From: Bacteroidota bacterium
GTDB lineage: Bacteria; Bacteroidota; Ignavibacteria; Kapaibacteriales; UBA2268
Direction: 5' to 3'
Length of the DNA: 43,495 nucleotides
NCBI GenBank assembly: GCA_009777815.1
Contig: WRLB01000005.1
Span: 1 to 43,495 of the forward strand
The notes beneath the pieces are model-generated. The model was given only the letters and a program-made list of their open reading frames with translations, did no database searches and was not told the DNA's origin. Numbering within the stretch: position 1 is the stretch's first letter; each line of letters begins with the position of its first letter. A program made the translations under genes and the position numbers. Positions 36,851 to 43,495 of the stretch are shown here, piece by piece.

Positions 36851-37078
36851 ATTAAGAAGATAATAGCAAAAATTCTTTTAACATTGCTAATACTTATACT
36901 AACTTTGGCGTTAGGTTTCTTTTTAGATGTCGTTGTTGGTATTGATCAATGGATGGTAATTAGTGTGAGTATTGGTGCCGTGGGAATTCTTACATTATGG
37001 GGTTTCTTTAAGAAATTTAAAAATACTGAAGACACTGAAGATGCTGAAGACACTGAAGACACTGAAGATAACCTATAA
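36851..37078 (+). CDS. Small two-helix membrane protein with acidic TED-repeat tail, non-ATG start
   Basis: The frame is open from 36851 (stop TAA at 36848) and contains no ATG before residue 35. Candidate starts are ATT at 36851 (then KKIIAKILLTLLILILTLALG) and TTG at 36884. The ATT start gives a sensible positively charged end before a first hydrophobic helix. A second helix (WMVISVSIGAVGILTLWGFF) follows, then KKFKN and an acidic tail of repeated TED/AED. A promoter-like box lies at the expected distance. No family recognised. Confidence 0.5.
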   Translation: MKKIIAKILLTLLILILTLALGFFLDVVVGIDQWMVISVSIGAVGILTLWGFFKKFKNTEDTEDAEDTEDTEDNL

Positions 37079-37088
37079 AAATAGAGTT

Positions 37089-38918
37089 TTACATATCGCT
37101 TGGAAGAACTAATCCGCCTCGTGGTGATAACGAAATGCCGAATATTGATGGACCATCTACACTACAATTACGCTTGTATTGGCTCAACTTAAAACGTTTT
37201 AGAAATGTTTGAAATGTGCTTTTTATTATATCATTAGTATATTTCTCTGCAAAAGTAAGGTTCGCAATATAAAGTATTTTTTCTTCACTCAAAAAATACT
37301 TTATATAATAATATAAAAAGAAATCGTGCAGTTCGTAAGAACCAAGTATCTCTTCTGTTGCCTGTATTTTTCCTGTTTTATCGGCAGGAATAAGTTCAGG
37401 AGAAATGGGCTTTTCTAAAATATTTTTTATTTGATTGTTTGCTATGTTTGATAGCCAAGAAGTATTAATTATTGCAGATAGCATTGCTTTTGCAACCGTT
37501 TTAGGAATGCCTGCATTTACATTATAATTAGATATATGGTCGCCATTAAAAGTATTCCACCCGAGTGCTATTTCAGACATATCGCCTGTTCCAACGACAA
37601 TACCTTTCTTTTGATTAGCAATATTTAATAAAATCATAGTTCGCATTCTGGCTTGTGTATTTTCATAAACAATATCTAAATCTTTGTTATTATGACCTAT
37701 ATCTTTTAAATGCTGTTTAACGCTATCTGTAATAGGTATTACAGAATAACTAACACCGAGTGCATTACATAATTTTTTTGATATTTCATTTGTTTCAATA
37801 CTTGTAGCAGGAGCAGGCATAGATATAGCATATATATTTTTTTTGTCTAATCCAAGTATGTTAAATGTTTTTATTGCAACTAATAGTGCTAATGTAGAAT
37901 CAATTCCTGCCGAAACTCCAATAACTACTGATTTACAATTAATTGCTTTCATTCTTTTTGCCAATGCAAATGCCTGTATAGGTAATATCAACTCTACTAA
38001 TCTTGGGTCATTAGAAATATCATTTGCATTAAAAGGGTCGGCATATTTTCTATTTATTTTGCTAAAATCTTTATCTAAAAAGTCAAACTTTACAACTTCA
38101 TTTTTAAAATTATATATAGTATTTTGTCCATTAAAAATCTTATTATGTTTTCGCTCACCACGTATAATATCTATATCTACTTCAAATTTATTGCAGTTAT
38201 AATTAGTTCTATCTCCCTCAATATTTTTACCACATTCACAAGCAAATAATTCATTAAAATAAAAATAATCAGTAGTAGATTCATTAGAATTAGCACCGAT
38301 ATAAAATATCGCTTGATTGTTAATATTTGATATTGCCTTAATAATTTCTTGGTCATTTTTATTAAAGATATATGGTAGAGTTTCAAAACAAATAACAATT
38401 TCGCTATCATTTAGAAAAGTTATATTTTCTTTTCCGAAACATATTCCGATTTTGCAAAAACTTTGAAAAATAAGATTATTAGATACTTTAACATCATACC
38501 CATTAATCATAATTTTATCCACATCAGGCAAATTAAACCACCGACTACAACTATTTTTAGGCACAATTCCTAATAATTTGCCATCACTTATAAACAATGC
38601 ACAATTTATTAATTTTTGATTAATACAAACACAAGTGCCAAGAATTATTGTTGCATGAAAATTGTATGATTCTATTAATATATCGTATATAGCTGCATCT
38701 ATTTTTTTCGGCAGGTCGTCATTAAAAAAATAATCTCCGATAGTGCTTCCCGTCAGGCATAATTCAGGGAACACTAACAAATTAGTATTATTGGCGTGCT
38801 TTTCTATTTCATCAATTATTAGTTTTTTGTTATATTCTATGTCTGCTGCTTTTATATCAGGTGATATTAGCATCACAGATAGATAATTTAGTTCGTTCAG
38901 ATTTTTGTAAGTTTTCAT
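37089..38918 (-). CDS. nadE: Glutamine-dependent NAD+ synthetase
   Basis: A 609-residue two-domain enzyme making NAD+ from deamido-NAD+, ATP and glutamine. The N-terminal nitrilase-type glutaminase (about 1-270) keeps the triad E52 (FPELCLTG), K120 (IVPKNS) and C159 (IGICFGKE), although the sequence after the Cys is unlike the usual CEDxW. The synthetase domain starts with VIGVSAGIDST (about residue 335), where the ATP-pyrophosphatase loop SGGxDS has Ala for the first Gly. ARMRTMILLNIAN, GTGDMSEIALGW and SPELIPADKTGK follow. Start ATG is at 38918. The enzyme is divergent but full length. Confidence 0.93.
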   Translation of the reverse strand: MKTYKNLNELNYLSVMLISPDIKAADIEYNKKLIIDEIEKHANNTNLLVFPELCLTGSTIGDYFFNDDLPKKIDAAIYDILIESYNFHATIILGTCVCINQKLINCALFISDGKLLGIVPKNSCSRWFNLPDVDKIMINGYDVKVSNNLIFQSFCKIGICFGKENITFLNDSEIVICFETLPYIFNKNDQEIIKAISNINNQAIFYIGANSNESTTDYFYFNELFACECGKNIEGDRTNYNCNKFEVDIDIIRGERKHNKIFNGQNTIYNFKNEVVKFDFLDKDFSKINRKYADPFNANDISNDPRLVELILPIQAFALAKRMKAINCKSVVIGVSAGIDSTLALLVAIKTFNILGLDKKNIYAISMPAPATSIETNEISKKLCNALGVSYSVIPITDSVKQHLKDIGHNNKDLDIVYENTQARMRTMILLNIANQKKGIVVGTGDMSEIALGWNTFNGDHISNYNVNAGIPKTVAKAMLSAIINTSWLSNIANNQIKNILEKPISPELIPADKTGKIQATEEILGSYELHDFFLYYYIKYFLSEEKILYIANLTFAEKYTNDIIKSTFQTFLKRFKLSQYKRNCSVDGPSIFGISLSPRGGLVLPSDM

Positions 38919-39068
38919 AGTTAAAAATACTTTAATTATGGTAAATATACAGGAAAATAGTAAAAAAATTATATAAAATATTTAGGCATCTCTTAATTAA
39001 AATAAAGGGGATGCTAAAATAAGTTTAGTCCGATAAAATAAATCTGTTCTTTGTATTAAAAAATGTGT
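38919..39068. other. Intergenic, with a dispersed-repeat fragment at 38983-39030
   Basis: GGCATCTCTTAATTAAAATAAAG and GGGGATGCTAAAATAAGTTTAGTCC belong to the dispersed family. Otherwise no gene is seen. This begins a 1-kb gene-free tract that runs to nuoA. Confidence 0.5.
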
Positions 39069-39180
39069 AATTATGTAAAAATTACTTAAATCGGATACTG
39101 AAAAAGCAGTAAAAGTTACTGCTTAAGCAGTAAAATTTACTAATTATTCCGCATCCGATTAATGTAATTTTTACATAATT
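39069..39180. repeat. 112-bp palindromic element with ~28-bp terminal inverted repeats
   Basis: AATTATGTAAAAATTAC at 39069-39085 is mirrored perfectly at 39164-39180. After a 3-nt mismatch, AATCGGAT (39089-39096) pairs with ATCCGATT (39153-39160). The centre has its own hairpin, AGCAGTAA...TTACTGCT. No coding potential. MITE-like or cruciform-forming. Confidence 0.85.
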
Positions 39181-39321
39181 TAAGATTAAATAGCGTCTAA
39201 ACATAGTAAAATAAGGGGTGCTTACTTCCCATAGATAGACAATATAAAAGTAAGCAAAAAAAAATTTCGTTCAAACGTTCGTAAGGGATATTTTGTTTTT
39301 TCATGTGAATGAAATTTTTTT

Positions 39322-39355
39322 AACAGCATATCTTCGGTTATGCTGTTTTTTTTTT
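39322..39355 (+). terminator. First UUCG-tetraloop terminator of the array
   Basis: AACAGCATATCTTCGGTTATGCTGTT plus a run of ten Ts. The 9-bp outer stem matches the later copies, while the inner stem is poorer. The sequence before it (39181-39321) is unrelated to the repeat units and holds no gene that I can see. Confidence 0.85.
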
Positions 39356-39389
39356 ATTTATTATATTTATTTATTTATAGAAAAAAGTG

Positions 39390-39511
39390 TATTTTTGTGG
39401 TGAAGTAATTTTTTTTGTTTTAACTTATCAAATAAGTTAAAGAAAAATTGGTCTTCGCAACATTTTTTTTGTTTAACAGCATGGCTTCGGTTATGCTGTT
39501 TTTTTTTTTTT
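39390..39511 (+). ncRNA. Candidate small-RNA unit A
   Basis: A TATTTTTG box (39390-39397) preceded by TTTATAGAAAAAAGTG. The predicted transcript from about 39402 has a 5' hairpin AACTTATCAAATAAGTT, a variable stretch containing GGTCTTCGCAAC, and the terminator AACAGCATGGCTTCGGTTATGCTGTT (39475-39500) with a T-run to 39511, so about 105-110 nt. The first 44 bases after the box are identical to unit C. No ORF of useful length. Confidence 0.6.
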
Positions 39512-39530
39512 ATATTTATAGAAAAAAGTG

Positions 39531-39623
39531 TATTTTTGTGGTGATTAAAAAATTTCATTTAAAATTAAATTTTTGATAATTTTGTTTTAACAGCATGGCT
39601 TCGGTTATGCTGTTTTTTTTTTT
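39531..39623 (+). ncRNA. Candidate small-RNA unit B (lacks the 5' hairpin)
   Basis: A TATTTTTG box at 39531-39538, GTGGTGA start, then an A/T-rich stretch unlike the other units. The UUCG terminator is at 39589-39614 with Ts to 39623. Predicted transcript about 80 nt. It lacks the AACTTATCAAATAAGTT hairpin. Confidence 0.55.
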
Positions 39624-39643
39624 ATTTATAGAAAAAAAAAGTG

Positions 39644-39754
39644 TATTTTTGTGGTGAAGTAATTTTTTTTGTTTTAACTTATCAAATAAGTTAATCATAA
39701 AAATGTTTTATTTTTATTGTCTAACAGCATGGCTCCGGTTATGCTGTTTTTTTT
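39644..39754 (+). ncRNA. Candidate small-RNA unit C
   Basis: A TATTTTTG box at 39644-39651, then the same 5' domain as unit A with the AACTTATCAAATAAGTT hairpin, then a different A/T-rich stretch. The terminator at 39723-39748 has loop UCCG instead of UUCG. This change stays within the stable UNCG tetraloop class. Predicted transcript about 98 nt. Confidence 0.6.
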
Positions 39755-39771
39755 ATTTATAGAAAAAAGTG

Positions 39772-39881
39772 TATTTTTGTGGTGACATGAATTTTGTTTT
39801 TAACTTATCAAATAAGTTAACATAAAATGATTATTTTTTATCTTTAACAGCATGGCTTCGGTTATGCTGTTTTTTTTTTTT
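39772..39881 (+). ncRNA. Candidate small-RNA unit D
   Basis: A TATTTTTG box at 39772-39779, GTGGTGA start, a diverged linker, the AACTTATCAAATAAGTT hairpin, then a variable stretch. The UUCG terminator is at 39846-39871 with Ts to 39881. Predicted transcript about 97 nt. It is followed 22 bp later by the same promoter-like box used by nuoA. Confidence 0.6.
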
Positions 39882-39902
39882 ATATATTTATAGAAAAAAG
39901 TG

Positions 39903-39910
39903 TATTTTTG
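39903..39910 (+). promoter_or_regulatory. Putative -7 promoter box TATTTTTG of nuoA
   Basis: The fifth copy of TTTATAGAAAAAAGTGTATTTTTG. After the box the sequence departs from the array units and leads into the nuoA ATG 35 bp on. Confidence 0.65.
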
Positions 39911-39945
39911 TATTAATAATATTTTTTTAATTTTAAGTAGAAACT

Positions 39946-40353
39946 ATGCTTTCAAGTTTTGGTGTAATATTTATATTTTTAATATTTGCATTGTTATTGG
40001 TAGGAGTTGCTATACTTGCCGCATGGGTCGTTAGACCGAGTCATCCTACAAGCAAAAAACTTTCCAATTATGAATCAGGAATTGTTCCTGAAGGTTCGCC
40101 TTGGATATTATTTAACACTCGGTTTTATATGATAGCATTAGCATATATCATATTTGACGTGGAATTAGTGCTATTATTCCCTTGGGCATTATCATTTAGA
40201 GGACTTGGTTGGTTTGCGTTTGTTGCTATGGCAATCTTTGTATTTATTTTATTTTTAGGTCTATTTTACGATTGGGCTAAAGGATATTTAGATTGGGATA
40301 AACCTAAACCATATATTCCTAAATTATCTGATTTTATTGATATAAAAAAATAG
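39946..40353 (+). CDS. nuoA: NADH-quinone oxidoreductase subunit A (NDH-1/Complex I)
   Basis: A 135-residue membrane subunit with three helices (about residues 6-30, 62-84 and 90-112). Conserved features are the Tyr/Glu loop KLSNYESGIVPEGSPW and the segment FYMIALAYIIFDVELVLLFPWAL, whose Asp and Glu belong to the quinone-site loop region. Its normal partners nuoB, C and D do not follow; the next gene is on the opposite strand. Complex I genes must lie elsewhere, or this is an isolated copy. The promoter box at 39903 is the last member of the repeat array. Confidence 0.94.
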   Translation: MLSSFGVIFIFLIFALLLVGVAILAAWVVRPSHPTSKKLSNYESGIVPEGSPWILFNTRFYMIALAYIIFDVELVLLFPWALSFRGLGWFAFVAMAIFVFILFLGLFYDWAKGYLDWDKPKPYIPKLSDFIDIKK

Positions 40354-40460
40354 CATTACTCATATTTTATTTAGTATAGAAACATACAACTTTATTTGCG
40401 TTGTAGGTGGTATATTTTACAATTTCTTTTTATATGTTTAATATCCCACGATTACAAAAA

Positions 40461-40485
40461 AACAGGAAGCAATTTGCTTCCTGTT
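40461..40485 (-). terminator. Terminator for the small lipoprotein gene
   Basis: AACAGGAAGCAA and TTGCTTCCTGTT form a 12-bp perfect stem with a one-base loop by sequence. On the minus strand seven Ts follow (40454-40460). It could also end nuoA transcripts, but the plus-strand tail is not T-rich. Confidence 0.85.
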
Positions 40486-40507
40486 AGTATTGTGTGGATG
40501 TTGATTG

Positions 40508-40954
40508 CTATTTTCCACAGATGCAATCTTCTAATTTGAAAGAAGTTATACCCTTACTGAAAGTGTTAGTTTTTGTGATCCTTGGGGTAGGTGAAAGTGA
40601 CTTGGCTTGAGTTTCCATCTCATATAAGACAAGGTAGCCATTTTGGTTTAATGCAAATCTATATGCATTCCAGTCCACTTTCATTTCGATCCCTGCATAT
40701 TTTACTAAGTTTGATGCTATATCTTTACCAAAGTCACTGAAATTTTTAAGTGAATCCACATCAATAAAGAAATTAGCGTTATGTTTTGCACCAATATAAT
40801 TTATTGCATCTATTATATTGTCTTGGCATTTTTTGTCATTGGCGGCAGATTGACACAATGCCGTAGGTTTTAATGCTGAACAACTTGGCAATACAAGTAT
40901 CGCAAAAAGCACTAAAATTAAAACGTTTTTTCGTTGTTTTTGTTTTTTATTCAA
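40508..40954 (-). CDS. Small lipoprotein of unknown function
   Basis: A 148-residue protein with a basic start (MNKKQKQRKN), hydrophobic core and lipobox LPSC with Cys at 25. The mature part has three further Cys early (LCQSAANDKKCQDN) and a CICGK C-terminus, so disulfides are possible. No family recognised. It lies 11 bp after the envelope-protein gene 40966-41781 on the same strand, so they are probably an operon ending at the hairpin 40461-40485. Confidence 0.7.
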   Translation of the reverse strand: MNKKQKQRKNVLILVLFAILVLPSCSALKPTALCQSAANDKKCQDNIIDAINYIGAKHNANFFIDVDSLKNFSDFGKDIASNLVKYAGIEMKVDWNAYRFALNQNGYLVLYEMETQAKSLSPTPRITKTNTFSKGITSFKLEDCICGK

Positions 40955-40965
40955 TGCTTACCTCC

Positions 40966-41781
40966 TTAAAATATTATTTCTACACCAACATTAAATCTAT
41001 CCACAAACAGAGGCACTTTAACCTCGTCAAATGGAAAATGTTTGTTGTGACGAGCCACATAATTACGAAGATAAGATGCTCCTGCGTTTGCAACTACGCA
41101 AAGTGCTGTCAATACAGGAGTTGGCTCGTCAGAGACAGAAGATGCAACTGCCCCTGCAATAGTTCCAAAATCTAATAGAAATATTGGCGAATATGCCCAA
41201 CCTTCTACTATACCATTAGCCATTCGCTTAAAGTAATCTTTAACATCTTCAGTTTTAGAAAACGATGCTAATTCTGCATTTGCAATTAGGGCAACTCTAT
41301 TATAGACATCAAATCTAACTTGGTAAGTTCTGCCTAAATCAAAGAACCTTGTGCCTTGTGCAAGATGCTTTATTGATGGCTCTGGTTTCTCTTCATCTTC
41401 CTTGAAGAAACTAAACCAATAAGCACGAACTCCCATTCCTACACTAATACTAAGTGGTTTAGTATTTATTAATTTAGGAGTCCAATCGGCAGCAATTCCT
41501 ACCGAACTAATAGAGGCAACCGAATCTTTTCCGATGCCCGAATAGAAAAGACCAACATTGCCATTCAGTGCTGGTTCATCCGAAACTATTCTTGTTCCCA
41601 TAGTGATATCAAGTGGGAAAATGTTAGTTTCTGAAGTAACTTTTGTTACTTTCCATTGTTCATAATTAGTGAACAGATTAGATGTAGAACGTACAAAAAA
41701 GTGTGGTTCTGGGTCACTTGCAATTAAAGGATTACTTAATCCCATTGCTAAAAAACCAAAAAGTATCAAGTACTTTTTCAT
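40966..41781 (-). CDS. Exported envelope protein, possibly an outer-membrane beta-barrel
   Basis: A 271-residue protein with a signal peptide at residues 1-22 (ending LIAS). Alternating strands (NGNVGLFYSGIG, LSISVGMGVRAYWFSFF, YQVRFDVYNRVALIANAELASF) and a terminal Phe in VDRFNVGVEIIF fit an outer-membrane barrel. A central helical hydrophobic stretch (DFGTIAGAVASSV, VLTALCVVANAGA) is less typical, so the topology is uncertain. No named family recognised. Confidence 0.6.
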   Translation of the reverse strand: MKKYLILFGFLAMGLSNPLIASDPEPHFFVRSTSNLFTNYEQWKVTKVTSETNIFPLDITMGTRIVSDEPALNGNVGLFYSGIGKDSVASISSVGIAADWTPKLINTKPLSISVGMGVRAYWFSFFKEDEEKPEPSIKHLAQGTRFFDLGRTYQVRFDVYNRVALIANAELASFSKTEDVKDYFKRMANGIVEGWAYSPIFLLDFGTIAGAVASSVSDEPTPVLTALCVVANAGASYLRNYVARHNKHFPFDEVKVPLFVDRFNVGVEIIF

Positions 41782-42173
41782 AAAAAATCCTTTGCCCTTT
41801 TAACGTGATTGGTCGCACATATATGAATAAAAATAATTTCAATTTTTTAAAACAAAAAAAGCGTGACTTTCACTATTTTTATTTGTTTTTCGAGGTCTTA
41901 GGATACCATACAGCCAAATAAAGTAAAGCCCACGCAATTGCGTCGGCATCGTGACTTTATACTTGGCTGTCTTTTGAAATTTCCTAAGTTTCGAAAAACA
42001 AAATATAAATCTAAATGCTTTTTATGTTTTTTTTATATTAAAGAACAATTTTGTAAAACCAAAATAGGTTTTTACTTTATATTTTTTTGCTTTTATTTCT
42101 ATTTGCAAAAAAAGTATTTACAAAAATAAGGTTTTTATGTAAAAAGTTTCATTAAAAAAATACAGGGATTCCT
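41782..42173. other. Intergenic region dominated by a long palindromic element
   Basis: The only structure seen is the 122-bp element at 41882-42003. The remainder is A/T-rich. A minus-strand TATTTTTG match at 42119-42126 points back toward the palindrome. Confidence 0.5.
41882..42003. repeat. 122-bp nested palindrome (candidate MITE or structured RNA)
   Basis: TTTGTTTTTCGA (41882-41893) is mirrored by TCGAAAAACAAA (41992-42003). CTTAGGA (41897) pairs with TCCTAAG (41982). ACAGCCAA plus ATAAAGT (41910-41924) pair with ACTTTAT plus TTGGCTGT (41954-41970) around a 2-nt bulge. The centre is the 12-bp palindrome ACGCAATTGCGT (41932-41943). It is more GC-rich inside than its surroundings. Confidence 0.85.
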
Positions 42174-42545
42174 TTGTTTTTGAAAAACGAATATAAAAAC
42201 CTGACCAAATGGATTACTATAGAAGATATTGTGTTATATTGCTCTGACATTATGACTACTGAACTTATTAGCGTAATTCATAGACCTCATATTGTTAAGT
42301 TTTTAAAATTGCCTACTTATGAATATATTAAATTTTACAATCAAGCAACAACTTTATTTAAAACTACTCCAGTTTTCACAGATTGTTCTGATCCAGATGA
42401 TAATTATTTATTTGATTTGGCAGAACAATCGGGAGCAGATTATTTAGTGACTGGCGATAAAAAAGTTTTGGCTACAGAAACAAAATTTCCACTAAAAGTA
42501 ATAACTTTATCCAAATTTAAACAAATTATTTATGAGCATTTTTAA
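42174..42545 (+). pseudogene. 5'-truncated PIN-domain toxin (COG1569-like)
   Basis: A 123-residue frame with only a TTG start. IVLYCSDIMTTELISVIHRPHIVKFL and TDCSDPDDNYLFDLAEQSGADYLVTGDKKVLAT match the middle and end of COG1569-type PIN proteins, with the acidic residues of DPDDN and TGDKK. The N-terminal strand with the first catalytic Asp (usually DTN) is missing. The few codons before the TTG (NTGIPLF) look like its decayed end. Probably inactive. It overlaps the following ion-channel frame by 14 bp. Confidence 0.65.
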
Positions 42546-42969
42546 TAGGATATTTTTGAATGAGAAAATTATTCTAACACTAATAATAATCAGTGGAATT
42601 ATAATTTTTGTGCAGGAACAAATTGGCTATAGAATAGCAATTTTAGAAATGATTGATGTTGCAATAATATTTGTTTTTGTTGTTGAAATGAGCGTAAAAA
42701 TTAAACATTATTCGTTCAAAAATTACATTGCAAATAATTGGAATAAACTTGATTTTACGCTGATAATAATTTCGCTGCCTTGTGTTATTTTTCTAATTTT
42801 TGATGTTGGTTTTGTTGATTTAACTTTCTTTTTAGCATTCAGAATGTTAAGAATGTTGCGGGTTATTAGAATATTTAGATTTCTGCCTGATGTCAATAAT
42901 ACGATTCATTTTTATTCTTACCGTGTTTTTGTTCCATTTCATCATAATATTTTTTATAATTTTTATTAA
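42532..42969 (+). pseudogene. Voltage-gated ion channel, truncated after the voltage sensor
   Basis: Residues 1-120 give S1-S4 of a 6-TM channel: S1 IILTLIIISGIIIFV, S2 VAIIFVFVVEMSVKI, S3 KLDFTLIIISLPCVIF, and S4 FRMLRMLRVIRIFRFLPDV with Arg at every third position. Sequence then becomes unlike a channel (HFYSYRVFVPFHHNIF). Another frame (RFIFILTVFLFHFIIIFF) resembles a hydrophobic S5, pointing to a frameshift near 42900. The pore and selectivity filter are absent, and an IS1 remnant begins about 40 bp after the stop. Confidence 0.7.
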
Positions 42970-43008
42970 AATCTTTGGCATTGTTAAAAAAGTATACATA
43001 GTTCATTA

Positions 43009-43365
43009 TTAAGTTTTAAGGAACAACAACTTCAAAGATATACAGATCATATATTCAGCTTTACTATAGTACTTTGTTTTTCTTTTGAACCTTGCTAAAT
43101 AATGTCTTATTCTACTGTACATGTTTCTGCTTTTGTTTGCAAATGCTTTCCAGCCGGTATAAATTCTTCGTAAATATTCCAATGATCCGAGGCAAAATAA
43201 TTGATGCTAAAGTCCTTTATTTTATCCCATAATTTTAATCCTGTTTCTGTAGACCTGTCCCCACAGACAAAAGAAACAAACCGCTTTCCAAGTCTATCAA
43301 CAGCAATCCATATCCATCTGTAGTTTTTTTTTACCTACATAACTATGAAGTTCACCTGTTGTGCA
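43009..43365 (-). pseudogene. Degenerate IS1-family transposase (InsB-like catalytic domain)
   Basis: The minus-strand frame reads GELHSYVGKKNYRWIWIAVDR, then FASDHWNIYEEFIPAGKHLQTKAETCTVE and a stop. A second frame continues SRIRHYLARFKRKTKYYSK to the end. IS1 transposases have DELHSYVG, so the first catalytic Asp is replaced. A small deletion after TVE shifts the frame. The zinc-ribbon N-terminus is not found upstream on the minus strand (43366-43495 is featureless). Confidence 0.8.
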
Positions 43366-43495
43366 TTACTCAATTTATTAATATGCCGTTATTGCCAATT
43401 TAGAATTATTTCAGTAAAAAATTGTTTTTTATATCAAATTTTAACATAAAATACTATATTTTTTAACTAAATATTTGAAAGAAATATTAAAAAAA
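43366..43495. other. A/T-rich terminal stretch
   Basis: No gene, hairpin or repeat that I can support. Confidence 0.4.

Noticed and set aside
39367-39558. A 63-codon minus-strand frame across the RNA array
   Set aside because: It merely reads the repeat units backwards, including both hairpins, and its protein repeats the same decapeptide.

Overview
The window reads as an AT-rich chromosome segment from a member of the Bacteroidota/Chlorobiota (FCB) group. Three sequence-level signs support this. Large secreted proteins end in type IX secretion (Por) sorting-like domains. Putative promoters repeatedly carry the Bacteroidetes -7 box TAnnTTTG, as TATATTTG or TATTTTTG. Shine-Dalgarno sequences are almost absent. 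I cannot place it to genus from the sequence alone.

Layout. 1-4650: an edge-truncated IS1-type transposase, a LOG-family phosphoribohydrolase, an acyl-CoA thioesterase, a YafQ-type toxin-antitoxin pair and a long methyl-accepting chemotaxis protein. 4700-17450: a PorZ-like propeller protein, an HExxH metallopeptidase, two 21-bp tandem-repeat arrays, a GlmU-like nucleotidyltransferase, a lipoprotein, a second YafQ module, arginine decarboxylase (speA) and a 1093-residue surface protein. 17600-25050: an NtrC-type regulator, a 20-bp repeat array, then a minus-strand run of PIN toxin-antitoxin, DNA methyltransferase-HNH fusion and folK, a RecQ helicase lacking its ATP-binding half, and ribF. 25300-31500: a membrane rhodanese, an alkyltransferase-like protein, a defence cluster (MntA/HepT, an unknown ORF, a type II restriction-modification pair), and groEL without groES. 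31700-38920: an OmpH/Skp chaperone, a small gene flanked by duplicated sequence, a 1215-residue type IX cargo protein, a small membrane protein and NAD synthetase. 38920-43495: a 1-kb gene-free tract, nuoA with no other nuo genes, two envelope proteins, and a decayed end with a truncated PIN toxin, a truncated ion channel and an IS1 remnant.

The most unusual element is in the gene-free tract before nuoA. It holds four tandem units of 113-141 bp. Each has a promoter-like box, a short transcribed-looking stretch and a strong UNCG-tetraloop terminator. Three share a second hairpin near the 5' end, followed by a variable stretch. This looks like a small-RNA gene array, or a serially duplicated promoter/terminator leader, and I do not recognise it as a described family. 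Two long palindromic elements lie near it.

A second theme is gene insertion with duplicated flanks. The PIN toxin pair is bracketed by two copies of the first ~93 bp of the methyltransferase gene. A small unknown gene at 32741-33055 is bracketed by two copies of a promoter and a type IX protein 3' end. Many intergenic gaps carry a short repeat family built on TTCCGAA/TTCGGAA arms, one copy of which now encodes the C-terminus of RibF.
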